64,000 nucleotides of DNA from Lewinellaceae bacterium (GCA_020636405.1 JACJXW010000004.1:620001-684000); one strand, 5' to 3'; numbered from the stretch's first letter, positions 7,774 to 18,066 are shown. A program made the numbers and translations. Notes: generated by a model not told the origin, from the letters alone.

Positions 7774-9396
7774 ATGGACCTTCAAGAACAACTCGAACAG
7801 GAATACAGCCGCTTCGTCGAGTTCGGCAACCTGCTGGACCGCAAGATGCGCAAATACCTGGTGCAGTACCTGCAGAATAAACTGGAACCGGAGCGCTTCC
7901 TCCTGCCTGAGCTGAACGACCAGTACTACGCCTATTTTCAGAAAGCCCTCGACGGCATCTTCTCCATCCCCGGCCTGCTGGGCCTGGCGCAGGGCAACGA
8001 GAAGATCAAGAAGCAGGTCGTGCTGGACCTCCTCTACTGGCTGCGCAAAACCTATGACAAGGTGCGTACCAAAAACCCCTACGAGGACGAACTGAACCGC
8101 CTGGAAGGCTGGGCGGTCACCCCGCTGCACGTCTTCACCAGGCGCTGGCCTTCCCTGCCCATATTTCTGAAGGCTACCTACGGCAAAGACGAACTGGACA
8201 GCAATTTTTACCGCGACCGCTTCCAGCAATTGATCGGCAACAAAGAACTGGATGCGGTCCCAAAGGAGGACAGAGAGAAGATCGAACTGCTGATCAAAGA
8301 CGTACTCGCACAGTGGGACGCCCTCCTGCACGCCAAAATACTGGACTACCAGCTCCGAAAACTGGAAGAAGAGCAGGAAACGTTCACCGATCTGCTAACC
8401 AAGAAAGTAGAGGAATACCAGAAGCTCAAAGAACTGGTCTCCCCCTTCTCCGACTACCTGGGCTGGGACATGTCCCGCGAACTGTGGGAGGACACCTCCT
8501 TCGATATCATACAACAGTACGACGAGTTGCTGCAGGATGAACAGTCGTTGAAGGAACTGGCGGACCTGCTCGGCCGTATGCGCGAAGCGGAGATCGAGAT
8601 CGAGGAGGAGGAATTTGAAAAAAGCATCATCCGCCAGGAATGGAAGGTGGACGAGACGGCCAGGGCGGAGATCGTGGGCGTACACGAGAGCGACGACCTC
8701 AGCAATATGCTCAGCTCCGAAGTGAGCCTGCTCAGCGACGAAGACACCGAGTTGCTTTTCCTCAAAAAGTACGCCGACAAGAACCTGCTTACCTTCCGCT
8801 ACGAAGACCGAAAGCTGGTGCAAAGCGAGGACCACTACGTAGAGATCAACCAGCGCATCAACCAGAAGGAAAAGGGCCCCTTCATCGTCTGTGTCGACAC
8901 CAGCGAGAGTATGACGGGGCGCCCCGAGCAGATCGCCAAAGTGCTCTGCCTGGGCATCCTCAAGATGGCCATCCGCGAGAACCGCCGCGCCTACCTCATC
9001 AACTTCTCCCGCGGCATCAAAACGCTGGACCTGCACGATGTGGCCAATTCCATCGACGAGATCGCCCGATTTCTGAAGATGTCCTTCTACGGCGGCACCG
9101 ACGTCTCCCTGGCCCTCTACGAGGCCATCCGCCAGCTGCGCGGCAACGACTACCAGGACGCCGACGTGCTCCTCATCTCCGACTTCATCATGTACTCCGT
9201 GGATCAGGACGTATTACGCGATGTGCGCTACTTTCAGCAGAATAAAGACACCCAGTTCCATACCCTTACCCTCAGCGAGGAGGCCAACCCCGAAGTGCTG
9301 GAGTTCTTCGACACCAACTGGGTGTACGACCCCCGGCAGAAAGGGGTGATCCGGGAGCTGACGAAGGGGCTGCGGGGGGTAGGGGGGCGGTATTAA
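7774..9396 (+). CDS. VWA-domain protein, ViaA-like
   Basis: This 540-residue cytoplasmic protein has a long helical N-terminal part (residues 1-330, with acidic coiled-coil-like stretches such as RMREAEIEIEEEEFEKS) and a C-terminal von Willebrand A domain. The metal-ion-dependent adhesion site is complete: DTSES near residue 374 (DxSxS), GGTDVS near 442, and SDF near 469. The layout matches ViaA, the partner of the MoxR AAA+ ATPase RavA. No RavA/MoxR gene lies in the window, so it is an orphan here. The last ~45 bases of its 3' region have a decayed copy at 13268-13312. Confidence 0.85.
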   Translation: MDLQEQLEQEYSRFVEFGNLLDRKMRKYLVQYLQNKLEPERFLLPELNDQYYAYFQKALDGIFSIPGLLGLAQGNEKIKKQVVLDLLYWLRKTYDKVRTKNPYEDELNRLEGWAVTPLHVFTRRWPSLPIFLKATYGKDELDSNFYRDRFQQLIGNKELDAVPKEDREKIELLIKDVLAQWDALLHAKILDYQLRKLEEEQETFTDLLTKKVEEYQKLKELVSPFSDYLGWDMSRELWEDTSFDIIQQYDELLQDEQSLKELADLLGRMREAEIEIEEEEFEKSIIRQEWKVDETARAEIVGVHESDDLSNMLSSEVSLLSDEDTELLFLKKYADKNLLTFRYEDRKLVQSEDHYVEINQRINQKEKGPFIVCVDTSESMTGRPEQIAKVLCLGILKMAIRENRRAYLINFSRGIKTLDLHDVANSIDEIARFLKMSFYGGTDVSLALYEAIRQLRGNDYQDADVLLISDFIMYSVDQDVLRDVRYFQQNKDTQFHTLTLSEEANPEVLEFFDTNWVYDPRQKGVIRELTKGLRGVGGRY

Positions 9397-9418
9397 GGCA
9401 CGGGAGATCAAACAGCCT

Positions 9419-9631
9419 CTATTTATGTTTTGACAGTTTATCCTGTGGGGTTGTTACAGTATCCGGCCCGTGGTCACTGAACCTGACCTCATAGCCAACT
9501 ATTCCGGAGTAGTCGATACAGCTTATGACTTCCCCAACAGAGCCCTTACGAATAGTAATTTTTTCCTTGCCGAGTTGGCAGTCCTTGGTCAGAATGACAT
9601 GGTCTCCAGCTTTAAAAAGATGTTTATTCAT
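9419..9631 (-). CDS. Small SH3/KOW-like protein
   Basis: This is a 70-residue soluble protein (MNKHLFKAGDHVILTKDCQL...). The pattern FKAGDHVILTKD, IRKGSVGEVISC and YEVRFSDHG is that of a small five-strand SH3-like or KOW-like barrel, comparable to DUF4926-type proteins. Its start overlaps the 3' end of the upstream lipoprotein gene by 8 bp on the same strand, implying translational coupling. Function is unknown. Confidence 0.65.
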   Translation of the reverse strand: MNKHLFKAGDHVILTKDCQLGKEKITIRKGSVGEVISCIDYSGIVGYEVRFSDHGPDTVTTPQDKLSKHK

Positions 9632-10727
9632 GACTGTTCGTTAATTGAGTTTTAAAAGTATCATAGATGATATCGAGGTCGCCCAAAGTTTGGATAATCT
9701 TATCATCATTGATCAGCTGATCCGTTCGGGAGAGGATAGCATCGAGCATGCTGACAGCTGCTAAGCGGCCTAATTGCTGCTTTTTTTCCAGGCTAGCCAT
9801 TTCCCGCTCCGGGTTGATCAGCGGCAAGGCCTGGGCTGTATTTTCGCCTTCCTGATGTATCTGTGGAGCCATGCCCTGTGGAGCCACTCCAAAAGTCCCG
9901 GCCAGGAGTTTTATGCCGAAATTCATGGCCTTGTAGCTGCTGGCCACGATGTCGCCGGCATCCATGCGAACGCCTTTGATGGTATAGTCACCCCAGGACT
10001 TCATAGCGATAGCCACATCGGAGTTCCCAAAATAATTCCTGGCGACCGTCTTATTATAGAGTCCCTTCCAGTACTTTTCCGGGGCGTGGATCATTGCCGA
10101 TAGGAGAGGGTCGTTCATGAGGCGGGCTTCTATGAGCCCCTCGCGCAATTTTTGCTCCGCCCTCTCTAAAGTTTTTTTTTGCTCCTGATTGATGCTAACT
10201 GCCTCGGCATCATCTTCTTCGGCTCTTACTTTAAAATCTTCATCTAATCGATGATTCAGGTAGCGCAGAGAAGCATCTCCTGAATGAAATAAATATCTGG
10301 CTTGCTGGAAAAGCCGCTTTTTTTCTAGCTCTGCTACTTTGCCTTTTCCCTCTTTTGCACTCGCCTGATAATACAAATCCAGTCCTTTGATGTAGTGTTC
10401 CATTGCGCTATTCATTACAGAGTCGACTGTATTTTCAACGGCGTCAAACAAAACATTAGCGAAATCTTCTTCAATTTTATTCTCCTCCAGATAATACTTC
10501 TTCACCTTTCGGATGGCATCTTTGAGTGTTTCGCGCATGTTTGTATACAGGCCATTATTCAGATTGGCCTCAACCTGTTCAGCTATACTGAATACGGTTT
10601 CTGCCACCACGGATGGAGCCACCCGGATTTTGCCCCGGTCGATGACCTGTACTTTAACCTTCATCGTAGTGAAGCAGGACTGTAACAGCAGTACAGATAG
10701 AAACAAAAATAAAGCAGAGTATTTCAT
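9624..10727 (-). CDS. Hypothetical lipoprotein, helical
   Basis: This 367-residue protein starts MKYSALFLFLSVLLLQSCFT with a lipobox ending at Cys18, so it is membrane anchored. The mature part is largely helical (VETVFSIAEQVEANLNNGLY, VFDAVENTVDSVMN and others) with a short charged linker around residues 185-200. I do not recognise the family. The gene overlaps the small SH3-like gene downstream and follows another lipoprotein gene (10951-11631) on the same strand, so the three probably form one module. Confidence 0.75.
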   Translation of the reverse strand: MKYSALFLFLSVLLLQSCFTTMKVKVQVIDRGKIRVAPSVVAETVFSIAEQVEANLNNGLYTNMRETLKDAIRKVKKYYLEENKIEEDFANVLFDAVENTVDSVMNSAMEHYIKGLDLYYQASAKEGKGKVAELEKKRLFQQARYLFHSGDASLRYLNHRLDEDFKVRAEEDDAEAVSINQEQKKTLERAEQKLREGLIEARLMNDPLLSAMIHAPEKYWKGLYNKTVARNYFGNSDVAIAMKSWGDYTIKGVRMDAGDIVASSYKAMNFGIKLLAGTFGVAPQGMAPQIHQEGENTAQALPLINPEREMASLEKKQQLGRLAAVSMLDAILSRTDQLINDDKIIQTLGDLDIIYDTFKTQLTNSHE

Positions 10728-10780
10728 TAGGCGGATAATTTAATACGGTGTCAAATGAGTTCTGTGACGCGTATTCGTGC

Positions 10781-10897
10781 GGCGATCATCTTGATCGCCC
10801 GTATGTCTGCTCAATGATCTTTGCGCCTTACGGCGCGTTCGATCAGGCCTCCGTCTGCCATAGCAGGCTACTGCCTGCGGCGGCAGGATGATCGAAC
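10781..10897. other. Cluster of hairpins between two lipoprotein genes
   Basis: The 220 bp gap contains four exact inverted repeats in series. GGCGATCA/TGATCGCC (10781-10788/10792-10799) has a 3-base loop. GCGCC/GGCGC lies at 10823-10827/10832-10836. GTTCGATCA/TGATCGAAC (10837-10845/10889-10897) encloses GCAGGC/GCCTGC (10863-10868/10873-10878). No T-run follows. The arrangement looks like a folded RNA in the leader or intercistronic region of the minus-strand transcript. Confidence 0.5.
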
Positions 10898-10950
10898 CAA
10901 ACCACGAGCGACACCTTCGATCATGTTGCGAAATTTATTTCACGAAGTGG

Positions 10951-11631
10951 TTAATTTTTAGCATTTAATAAACGCCCTCGGTTATAATTGAACCAGACTT
11001 TAGCATCCTCCAAGCGAGAAAAAGATTCGGTATGCCCCAGGTATTGAGCCAGGGCGTTGACATAGTCCAACAACTGGGTCCTGGCTTCTTCAGCGGTGAT
11101 AGAGGCCAGGTTCAGTTCTGCAATAAGCCTGTTACCCTTATCTAAGAGTAACTTTTGATGGAAGTCCTCCATTTGAGTGGACAATTCTATCTTTAGTTCC
11201 TCGTGGCGTCGGCCCCGGTTGACCAATTGGGCAATGGCATTCATCGTATTTTCATTTTCCACATAGCTACCGATCTGGCTGGCGACCGCGCCAGAATGGC
11301 TGGATAGGATCATCACCAGCTTTTTTCCTTCCCGGTTGGTGCCTATAGGATGGAGAACCTGGCCGTTTTCATCCGCACTTTTGGCCTCGTCTGAGGAATC
11401 ATCTCTTTTGGCTTGCTGTACTTCGCTGAAATACTCATTAACTGCCTCCTCATCGAAATAGCCGGAAGTATAACGGGAACTGGTAAAGAAAGTCCATCCC
11501 TTCACTTTAAGGCGATAATAATTGGGAAAGGAAGGCGCTTCATCCTTAAAATAATGGATCTCTTTAAAAGTGGAGCACCCCCAGCCGGCCGTTACCAATA
11601 CGGCCAGCACGAAAGATCTGACTATTCTCAT
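10951..11631 (-). CDS. Hypothetical lipoprotein
   Basis: This 226-residue protein begins MRIVRSFVLAVLVTAGWGCS, a lipoprotein signal ending in a cysteine. The mature part has an N-terminal beta-rich segment (YYRLKVKGWTFFTSSRYTSG), a charged linker around residue 80, a short VMILSSHSGAVASQIGSYVE segment, and a helical C-terminus. The family is not recognised. It precedes a second lipoprotein and a small SH3-like protein on the same strand. Confidence 0.7.
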   Translation of the reverse strand: MRIVRSFVLAVLVTAGWGCSTFKEIHYFKDEAPSFPNYYRLKVKGWTFFTSSRYTSGYFDEEAVNEYFSEVQQAKRDDSSDEAKSADENGQVLHPIGTNREGKKLVMILSSHSGAVASQIGSYVENENTMNAIAQLVNRGRRHEELKIELSTQMEDFHQKLLLDKGNRLIAELNLASITAEEARTQLLDYVNALAQYLGHTESFSRLEDAKVWFNYNRGRLLNAKN

Positions 11632-11704
11632 ATTTTGGATTTAGTTTAATACCTTTTCCAGCCAGGTGAACCGGCAGTATACCAGTGCGGACAAAGCTCC
11701 GCCC

Positions 11705-11730
11705 CGTTTTAGTGCTTAAGCACTAAAACG
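11705..11730. promoter_or_regulatory. 26-bp perfect palindrome
   Basis: The stretch from CGTTTTAGTGC at 11705 to GCACTAAAACG at 11730 is an exact 26-base palindrome centred on TTAA. It lies 74 bp upstream of the minus-strand lipoprotein start at 11631. Perfect symmetry with no loop suits a dimeric regulator's operator better than a terminator. No regulator gene is adjacent, so this is inference. Confidence 0.5.
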
Positions 11731-12090
11731 ATCGGCGATCAGTTGAAAAGATCTTTGAGCCGGCTAAAAGAGTTGTTCGTTGTACTTCGCCTATACAGTC
11801 AGGGATTCGAACGGTGGACTCTGTCCAAAAGTTTTACAGTTAAGGCAACGGGCTGTGGGGGGGGAGCCGCCACTCACTCCATGCCAAATACACATAAAAA
11901 GCGAAATGAAAAAAGACAGACTATATTTTTCAATTTTGAACTTTTACCGGAATAAATTTACATATAAATAAAATCGAGAGATACATTTTTAGGAATTTTT
12001 TTTTCAGTCTGAATAAATCGCGTCTCCTGAATTCCCCATAAAATCTCCGCTTCCATCCAACCGCCAACGATACCAAAAGCTCTTTCTGAC

Positions 12091-12494
12091 ATGAAATACA
12101 CTGTAACGCTTTTTCTGATCACCCTCGCCGCCTGCTCCCAACCGGACTTCGACATCGAGCCCGAAGATCCCCGCCTGGTGGTATACGCTTTTTTCGAAAG
12201 CGGCAAACCGCTTGCCGTCGACGTTTATCAATCCGGCCCGCCGCCCGCCTGCCTGCCTACCACCGGGCCGACCTGGGCGTGAGCTATTCCAGGACAAAGA
12301 CAAATGGCCGCACCAATGAGTGGCGCCTGGGCGCTTATAACCTCTACAACCGCAGGAATGTCTACTATCTGCAGCCCACCAACAACCGCGTCGTCGGCCC
12401 TGACGGGTACACCGTCATCGACTGGAATGTAGCGCTCAACGAGCGCCGGCTGCTGTCCTTCCTGCCCTATGTGAGTTACACTTTTGAGTGGTGA
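12091..12494 (+). pseudogene. Fusion scar: DUF4249 lipoprotein N-terminus joined to TonB-receptor C-terminus
   Basis: Bases 12091 to about 12240 encode MKYTVTLFLITLAACSQPDF followed by DIEPEDPRLVVYAFFESG, the lipoprotein N-terminus of a DUF4249 protein. The reading then changes frame. From about 12246 the next frame reads RLPAYHRADLGVSYSRTK, then RLGAYNLYNRRNVYYLQPT and FLPYVSYTFEW-stop, the last ~82 residues of a TonB-dependent receptor of the kind normally paired with DUF4249 genes. A deletion must have removed most of both genes. The junction is rich in short CCGCC and GCCT repeats. The receptor stop codon ends 2 bp from the convergent barrel gene. Confidence 0.8.
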
Positions 12495-12496
12495 AG

Positions 12497-13174
12497 TCAG
12501 CGTATATTCACCGCAATATTCAATTGCAGGCTGCGGTTGCGCCAGATGGAATCGCCCACTGGTTCGCCGTTCGCATCGGTAAACTGGAAGGACGCCAGGT
12601 CGCTCAGCCCATGATAGTACTGTGCGGAAATGCTCAGGCGCGGATGGAGGAAGATGCCCAACCCGGCCAGTAATCCGAGATCCAGGTCATTATCGATGGT
12701 GCGCTTCAGGTCAAAACGCTCCGTTTCTCCCTTTATACTGGAATGAGCGTCCAGCAGGTAGGCTGCCTGTGGGCCCGCCTCCAGGAAGAGCATAGGAAGG
12801 GCATAAAAACGGGCCAGGACGGGCACGGAGAGATACTGCAGGCGCATTTGGCCTTCCTGTTTTTCCGGGGTGGTGGGGTCGATAAATAGGGTAGTGGCGC
12901 CGCGTTGAATATAGCTCAATCCGGTATTGAGGCTGAACCGTTCGCCCCATACCAGAGGCGTGGCGGTGAAGCCGATCTGGGCCCCGGCCAGCCAGTCGAA
13001 GTCTTCATTGATATCAACAGTACTTCCGTCGGGCAATCGTATCTGGGGATTGGCCGCATGGATGCGGCTGAGGTTGGCCCCGGCGGTGATGCCGATACTT
13101 TTACGGGCCTGTCCCTCCGCTTCGGGAAGGAGGAATACCAGACAACAGAGGGAACACGTCAATAAAATTTTCAT
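12497..13174 (-). CDS. Outer-membrane beta-barrel protein
   Basis: This 225-residue protein starts MKILLTCSLCCLVFLLPEAE with a signal peptide ending near EGQ. The mature part alternates short amphipathic strands: SIGITAGANLSRIH, LAGAQIGFTATPL, FSLNTGLSYIQRG, LSVPVLARFYAL, LFLEAGPQAAYLL, DLGLLAGLGIFL, LSISAQYYHGL and a terminal SLQLNIAVNIR. This is the pattern of the Bacteroidota porin-like OMP_b-brl_2 family, probably eight strands. Ligand or partner is unknown. It converges with the fusion-scar pseudogene with only a 2 bp gap. Confidence 0.85.
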   Translation of the reverse strand: MKILLTCSLCCLVFLLPEAEGQARKSIGITAGANLSRIHAANPQIRLPDGSTVDINEDFDWLAGAQIGFTATPLVWGERFSLNTGLSYIQRGATTLFIDPTTPEKQEGQMRLQYLSVPVLARFYALPMLFLEAGPQAAYLLDAHSSIKGETERFDLKRTIDNDLDLGLLAGLGIFLHPRLSISAQYYHGLSDLASFQFTDANGEPVGDSIWRNRSLQLNIAVNIR

Positions 13175-13265
13175 GGCTTTTAGTTTAATGATGAAACGCT
13201 CTATCCATATGGTAAAACACCCATCAGGTACTTTTTAACATACAGGGGAACCACTTTGGGGGTGG

Positions 13266-13382
13266 CCTTTTTCGACACCAATTGGGTGTACGCCCCCCCG
13301 CCAGAAAGGGTAGCCTGCGCATTCTGTTTTTTTAACACTTGGAATCTTGGGCGAAGAGGATGGGGCATAGGGGGGCGACTCC
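13266..13382 (+). pseudogene. Decayed copy of the 3' end of the VWA (ViaA-like) gene
   Basis: Bases 13268-13312 match the VWA gene at 9305-9349, both with TTCGACACCAA and TGGGTGTACG and an ending near CAGAAAGGG. The encoded FFDTNWVY is identical to the VWA protein before the frames diverge. Weaker similarity continues at about 13350-13382 (a TAGGGGGGCG block) against 9361-9392. Only the terminal piece is present, 3.9 kb away from the parent gene and on the same strand. Confidence 0.6.
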
Positions 13383-13458
13383 TGGATGCTTGTCCTACCG
13401 GGAAGGCGATATTGAAGAAAGGCGGTGCATATGAAAGCCGCTTAAAGGCGGGGAAAGA

Positions 13459-13492
13459 AAAACCTTCCAGGCATTAGCGTCTGGAAGGTTTT
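13459..13492 (-). terminator. Terminator after sdhB
   Basis: AAAACCTTCCAG (13459-13470) and CTGGAAGGTTTT (13481-13492) form a perfect 12-bp stem with a 10-base loop. On the minus strand the T-rich tail continues into TTTTTCTTTC. It lies 25 bp past the sdhB stop codon and should end the sdhCAB transcript. Confidence 0.85.
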
Positions 13493-13517
13493 CGGAAAGA
13501 TGGAAAGAAACGGTGAA

Positions 13518-14270
13518 TTATACCTTCGTCTCCGTTCCTATGGACGAAGAGAGGTACTCCCGGTTCAGCCGGGCGATATTCGTTACGGAGATCTCCTTCG
13601 GGCATTCCGCCTCGCAGGCGGTGATGTTGGAGCACATGCCGAAACCTTCGGCGTCCATTTGTTTGACCATAGCCTGGGCGCGGCGCTTGGCTTCCACTTT
13701 ACCCTGCGGCAGCAAGGCGAGGTGCGACACCTTGGCACTCACGAACAGCATGGCCGAGGCGTTGGGGCAGGCCGCTACGCAGGCGCCACAGCCAATGCAG
13801 GCTGCTGCGTCGAAGGACTTCGCCGCCTGGTCCTTCTCGATGGGAATGGCGTTGCCGTCCTGCGGCGCTCCGGTATTGACCGAAATAAAACCGCCGGCCT
13901 GAATGATGCGGTCGAAGGCCGAGCGGTCTACCGCCAGGTCTTTGAGGACCGGGAAGGCACTGGCGCGGTAGGGCTCGATGACGATGATGTCGCCGTCCTT
14001 ATAGAAACGCATGTGCAGCTGGCAGGTCGCCGTGCCCTGGTTCGGGCCGTGCGGCTGGCCGTTGATCACCAGGCCGCAGGTACCGCAGATGCCCTCGCGG
14101 CAGTCGTGCTCGAAGGTGACCGGCTCTTCCTTCCTGGCGATCAGCTCTTCGTTGAGCACGTCCAGCATTTCCAGGAATGACATGTGTGGGTTGGCTTCGA
14201 CCTGATAGGTTTCGAAGCGCCCTTTATCCTTGGGGCTTTTTTGCCTCCATATTTTTAATGTAAGCTTCAT
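13518..14270 (-). CDS. sdhB: Succinate dehydrogenase/fumarate reductase iron-sulfur subunit
   Basis: This 250-residue subunit carries electrons from the flavoprotein to the quinone site. The [2Fe-2S] ligands are in CREGICGTCGLVING with a later CQLHM. The [4Fe-4S] motif is CIGCGACVAACPNAS. The [3Fe-4S] cluster ligands come from CSNITACEAECPK together with the Cys-Pro of the preceding motif. It is the last gene of sdhCAB, and the 103 bp spacer from sdhA contains an 8-bp word array. A strong terminator follows. The protein is peripheral on the cytoplasmic face of the inner membrane. Confidence 0.97.
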   Translation of the reverse strand: MKLTLKIWRQKSPKDKGRFETYQVEANPHMSFLEMLDVLNEELIARKEEPVTFEHDCREGICGTCGLVINGQPHGPNQGTATCQLHMRFYKDGDIIVIEPYRASAFPVLKDLAVDRSAFDRIIQAGGFISVNTGAPQDGNAIPIEKDQAAKSFDAAACIGCGACVAACPNASAMLFVSAKVSHLALLPQGKVEAKRRAQAMVKQMDAEGFGMCSNITACEAECPKEISVTNIARLNREYLSSSIGTETKV

Positions 14271-14331
14271 GGTCTAAGTTCTTTTAAAATTATGCGATAA
14301 TCGGCATCCGTCCTCCCACTCTCCCTCCAAT

Positions 14332-14373
14332 CACCAATACACGAATGCACCAATACACGAATGCACAAATACA
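14332..14373. repeat. 8-bp word array inside the sdhA-sdhB spacer
   Basis: The words CACCAATA and CACGAATG alternate as CACCAATA, CACGAATG, CACCAATA, CACGAATG, CACAAATA. This exact 8-base period ends at the sdhA stop codon. No inverted arm is seen here. Its presence between two subunit genes of one complex means the array is transcribed. Confidence 0.8.
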
Positions 14374-16374
<2,001 letters not shown>

Positions 16375-16425
16375 GGCTTAAAATTTATGGATTTTTGACA
16401 AAATAGTCCTGAGCGTCGCGCTCGC

Positions 16426-17115
16426 CTAATGGAACAGATACATATATAACGGGATGATGGCGAAACCCAACGGAACAAGTATGGAATAGATCTTACCCAG
16501 CCCCTTGATAAAAGGGGAATATTTTGAATGGTTGATGCCCAGGGTCTGGAATGCGCTCTGGAAACCGTGGAGCAGGTGGAACGCGATGACCGCCATAGAA
16601 ACCACGTAGAAGATCACAAAGCCCAGGTTTTGATAGGCGACCGATACGATGGCGTACAGGTCCTTCACTTCCTGCCCCTCGTAAGTGGCCATCGGCAGGT
16701 TGCCCAGTTTCATTTGCAGCCAGAATTGGTACATGTGGATGGCGAGGAACACGAAGATGATCGTGCCCAGCCAGCCCATGTTGCTGGCCGCGAAGCTGTT
16801 GGTACCCACCGCCCGGGTCGTTTTGACGGCGTAACCCTGGGGCCCTCGTGCCTGGCGGTTCTTGCGCCATAGGAGCCAGCCTTGTACAGCATGGATCAGA
16901 ATGAAAGCGTACAGCAGGTACGAGGTCGTTTTTATCAGTGGGTTTGTGGTCATAAATTTGGCGTATAGGTTGAACTTTTCACCGCCGTCGTGATACAGCA
17001 GCTGCAGGTTGCCCGCCAGATGGACCAACAGGAAGATGATGAGGAACAAGCCCGTGAGGCTCATTACCACCTTCCGCCCAATGGAGGATGTTAGAAAATT
17101 GGAAAACCAACTCAT
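16426..17115 (-). CDS. sdhC: Succinate dehydrogenase cytochrome b subunit
   Basis: This 229-residue protein has five hydrophobic segments, including VVMSLTGLFLIIFLLVHLAG, TSYLLYAFILIHAVQGWLLW, LGTIIFVFLAIHMYQFWL and IFYVVSMAVIAFHLLHGF. Histidines in these segments (LVHLAG, ILIHAVQG, AIHMYQ, AFHLLHG) are the expected ligands of two b hemes, as in single-subunit type B membrane anchors. It anchors SdhAB to the inner membrane and reduces menaquinone. It is the first gene of the operon. Confidence 0.95.
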   Translation of the reverse strand: MSWFSNFLTSSIGRKVVMSLTGLFLIIFLLVHLAGNLQLLYHDGGEKFNLYAKFMTTNPLIKTTSYLLYAFILIHAVQGWLLWRKNRQARGPQGYAVKTTRAVGTNSFAASNMGWLGTIIFVFLAIHMYQFWLQMKLGNLPMATYEGQEVKDLYAIVSVAYQNLGFVIFYVVSMAVIAFHLLHGFQSAFQTLGINHSKYSPFIKGLGKIYSILVPLGFAIIPLYMYLFH

Positions 17116-17163
17116 GTTTTTTGTTTTTGACGTTTCTCGTTTTATAAGATATAGGAATGCCTA

Positions 17164-17194
17164 CAAATCTATCCTTTAAGACGCACTTGCCCAA
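17164..17194 (-). promoter_or_regulatory. sdhC: Promoter of sdhCAB
   Basis: On the minus strand TTG (17194-17192) is followed after 20 bases by TAGATTTG (17171-17164), an exact match to the Bacteroidota -7 consensus TAnnTTTG. The sdhC start codon is about 45 bases downstream. This is a pattern match in the right place. Confidence 0.6.
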
Positions 17195-17364
17195 CTTATG
17201 TTCAGCCTAGCTTCTGAGGGTGTTTTTATTTAGAATGATTCTGAATTGAATCCGGGAAAGCGGGATGGAAACCTTCCATGGTGTTTGAACAAGGGGGCCC
17301 CCGGCGGCGTTTCTTCTTGGAGAACGTCCGGAAAAAACTCCCGGACAACCAGAAGCAATCGAAT

Positions 17365-17877
17365 ATGGAAGAAACCCAGAAGCCTCCGAAAGTGCGTTTT
17401 GCTCATTTCCTGGAAAAATTCCCGGAAGTGGAGCTGCCGGTCACCCTCGCAGAGGAGGCTCATCATGCTTTCAGCCTGCAGAACAACCCTCTGCCGGCCC
17501 TGATGATCGAACAGTTTATCCTGCCGCTGGAAGAGCAGGAAGTGGATGATTTCACTGAATTCGTGCCATGTATGAGGATTCCGGAAACGCACGAATTTCA
17601 TGCCATTATATACTGGCGGGCGGGGCTGATGAACTATCAGTATACCCTGGCCTGCTTCACCAAAAAGGGCGAGCTGATCGATAAGCGCGTGATTGGTGGA
17701 ACCTTCTCCGATGGCGATACGTTAACCACCTCAGTTGCTACGATCGACGAAGACTGGGTCATTTATATTGTATCCGGCCAGGCAAGATCGGGCCAGAAGG
17801 ATTATGATGCTTCTTCCAGCACCGCCTATAAACTGGAATTGCTTTCTGAAGGGCGAATCGTAAACTTTACGGAATAA
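17365..17877 (+). CDS. Hypothetical cytoplasmic protein
   Basis: This 170-residue protein begins MEETQKPPKVRFAHFLEKFP and lacks a signal peptide or membrane segment. It is acidic, with a helical first half and a beta-rich second half (HAIIYWRAGLMNYQYTLACF, KRVIGGTFSDGDTLTT, WVIYIVSGQARSGQ). The internal ATG at 17365 is preferred to 17278 because the upstream codons read as low-quality arginine-rich sequence. I do not recognise a family. It stands alone between sdhCAB (divergent) and rnr. Confidence 0.65.
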   Translation: MEETQKPPKVRFAHFLEKFPEVELPVTLAEEAHHAFSLQNNPLPALMIEQFILPLEEQEVDDFTEFVPCMRIPETHEFHAIIYWRAGLMNYQYTLACFTKKGELIDKRVIGGTFSDGDTLTTSVATIDEDWVIYIVSGQARSGQKDYDASSSTAYKLELLSEGRIVNFTE

Positions 17878-18066
17878 TCTGAGCTCTTCTTGCCCACTTT
17901 TTGCCCGGATCTTCGTTAGATATTAAATAACCGTGCTAAACGGCCCGTGTAGGCCACAGGCATTTTTGAACGAAACCCAAAGGCGAGCGCCACAAAACCC
18001 CAAAAACGAGCGGAAGGAAAAGCCTCGCCTGCCGTAAACAGAAACGGCAAATACCTTAAATTAAAC

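Noticed and set aside
11795..11865. tRNA-like sequence on the minus strand (GTTCGAATC T-loop, CTTTTGGAC anticodon-like region)
   Set aside because: The T-stem has only 3 of 5 pairs, the anticodon stem does not close normally, and no acceptor stem can be formed, so it is not a functional tRNA. It may be a remnant or chance.
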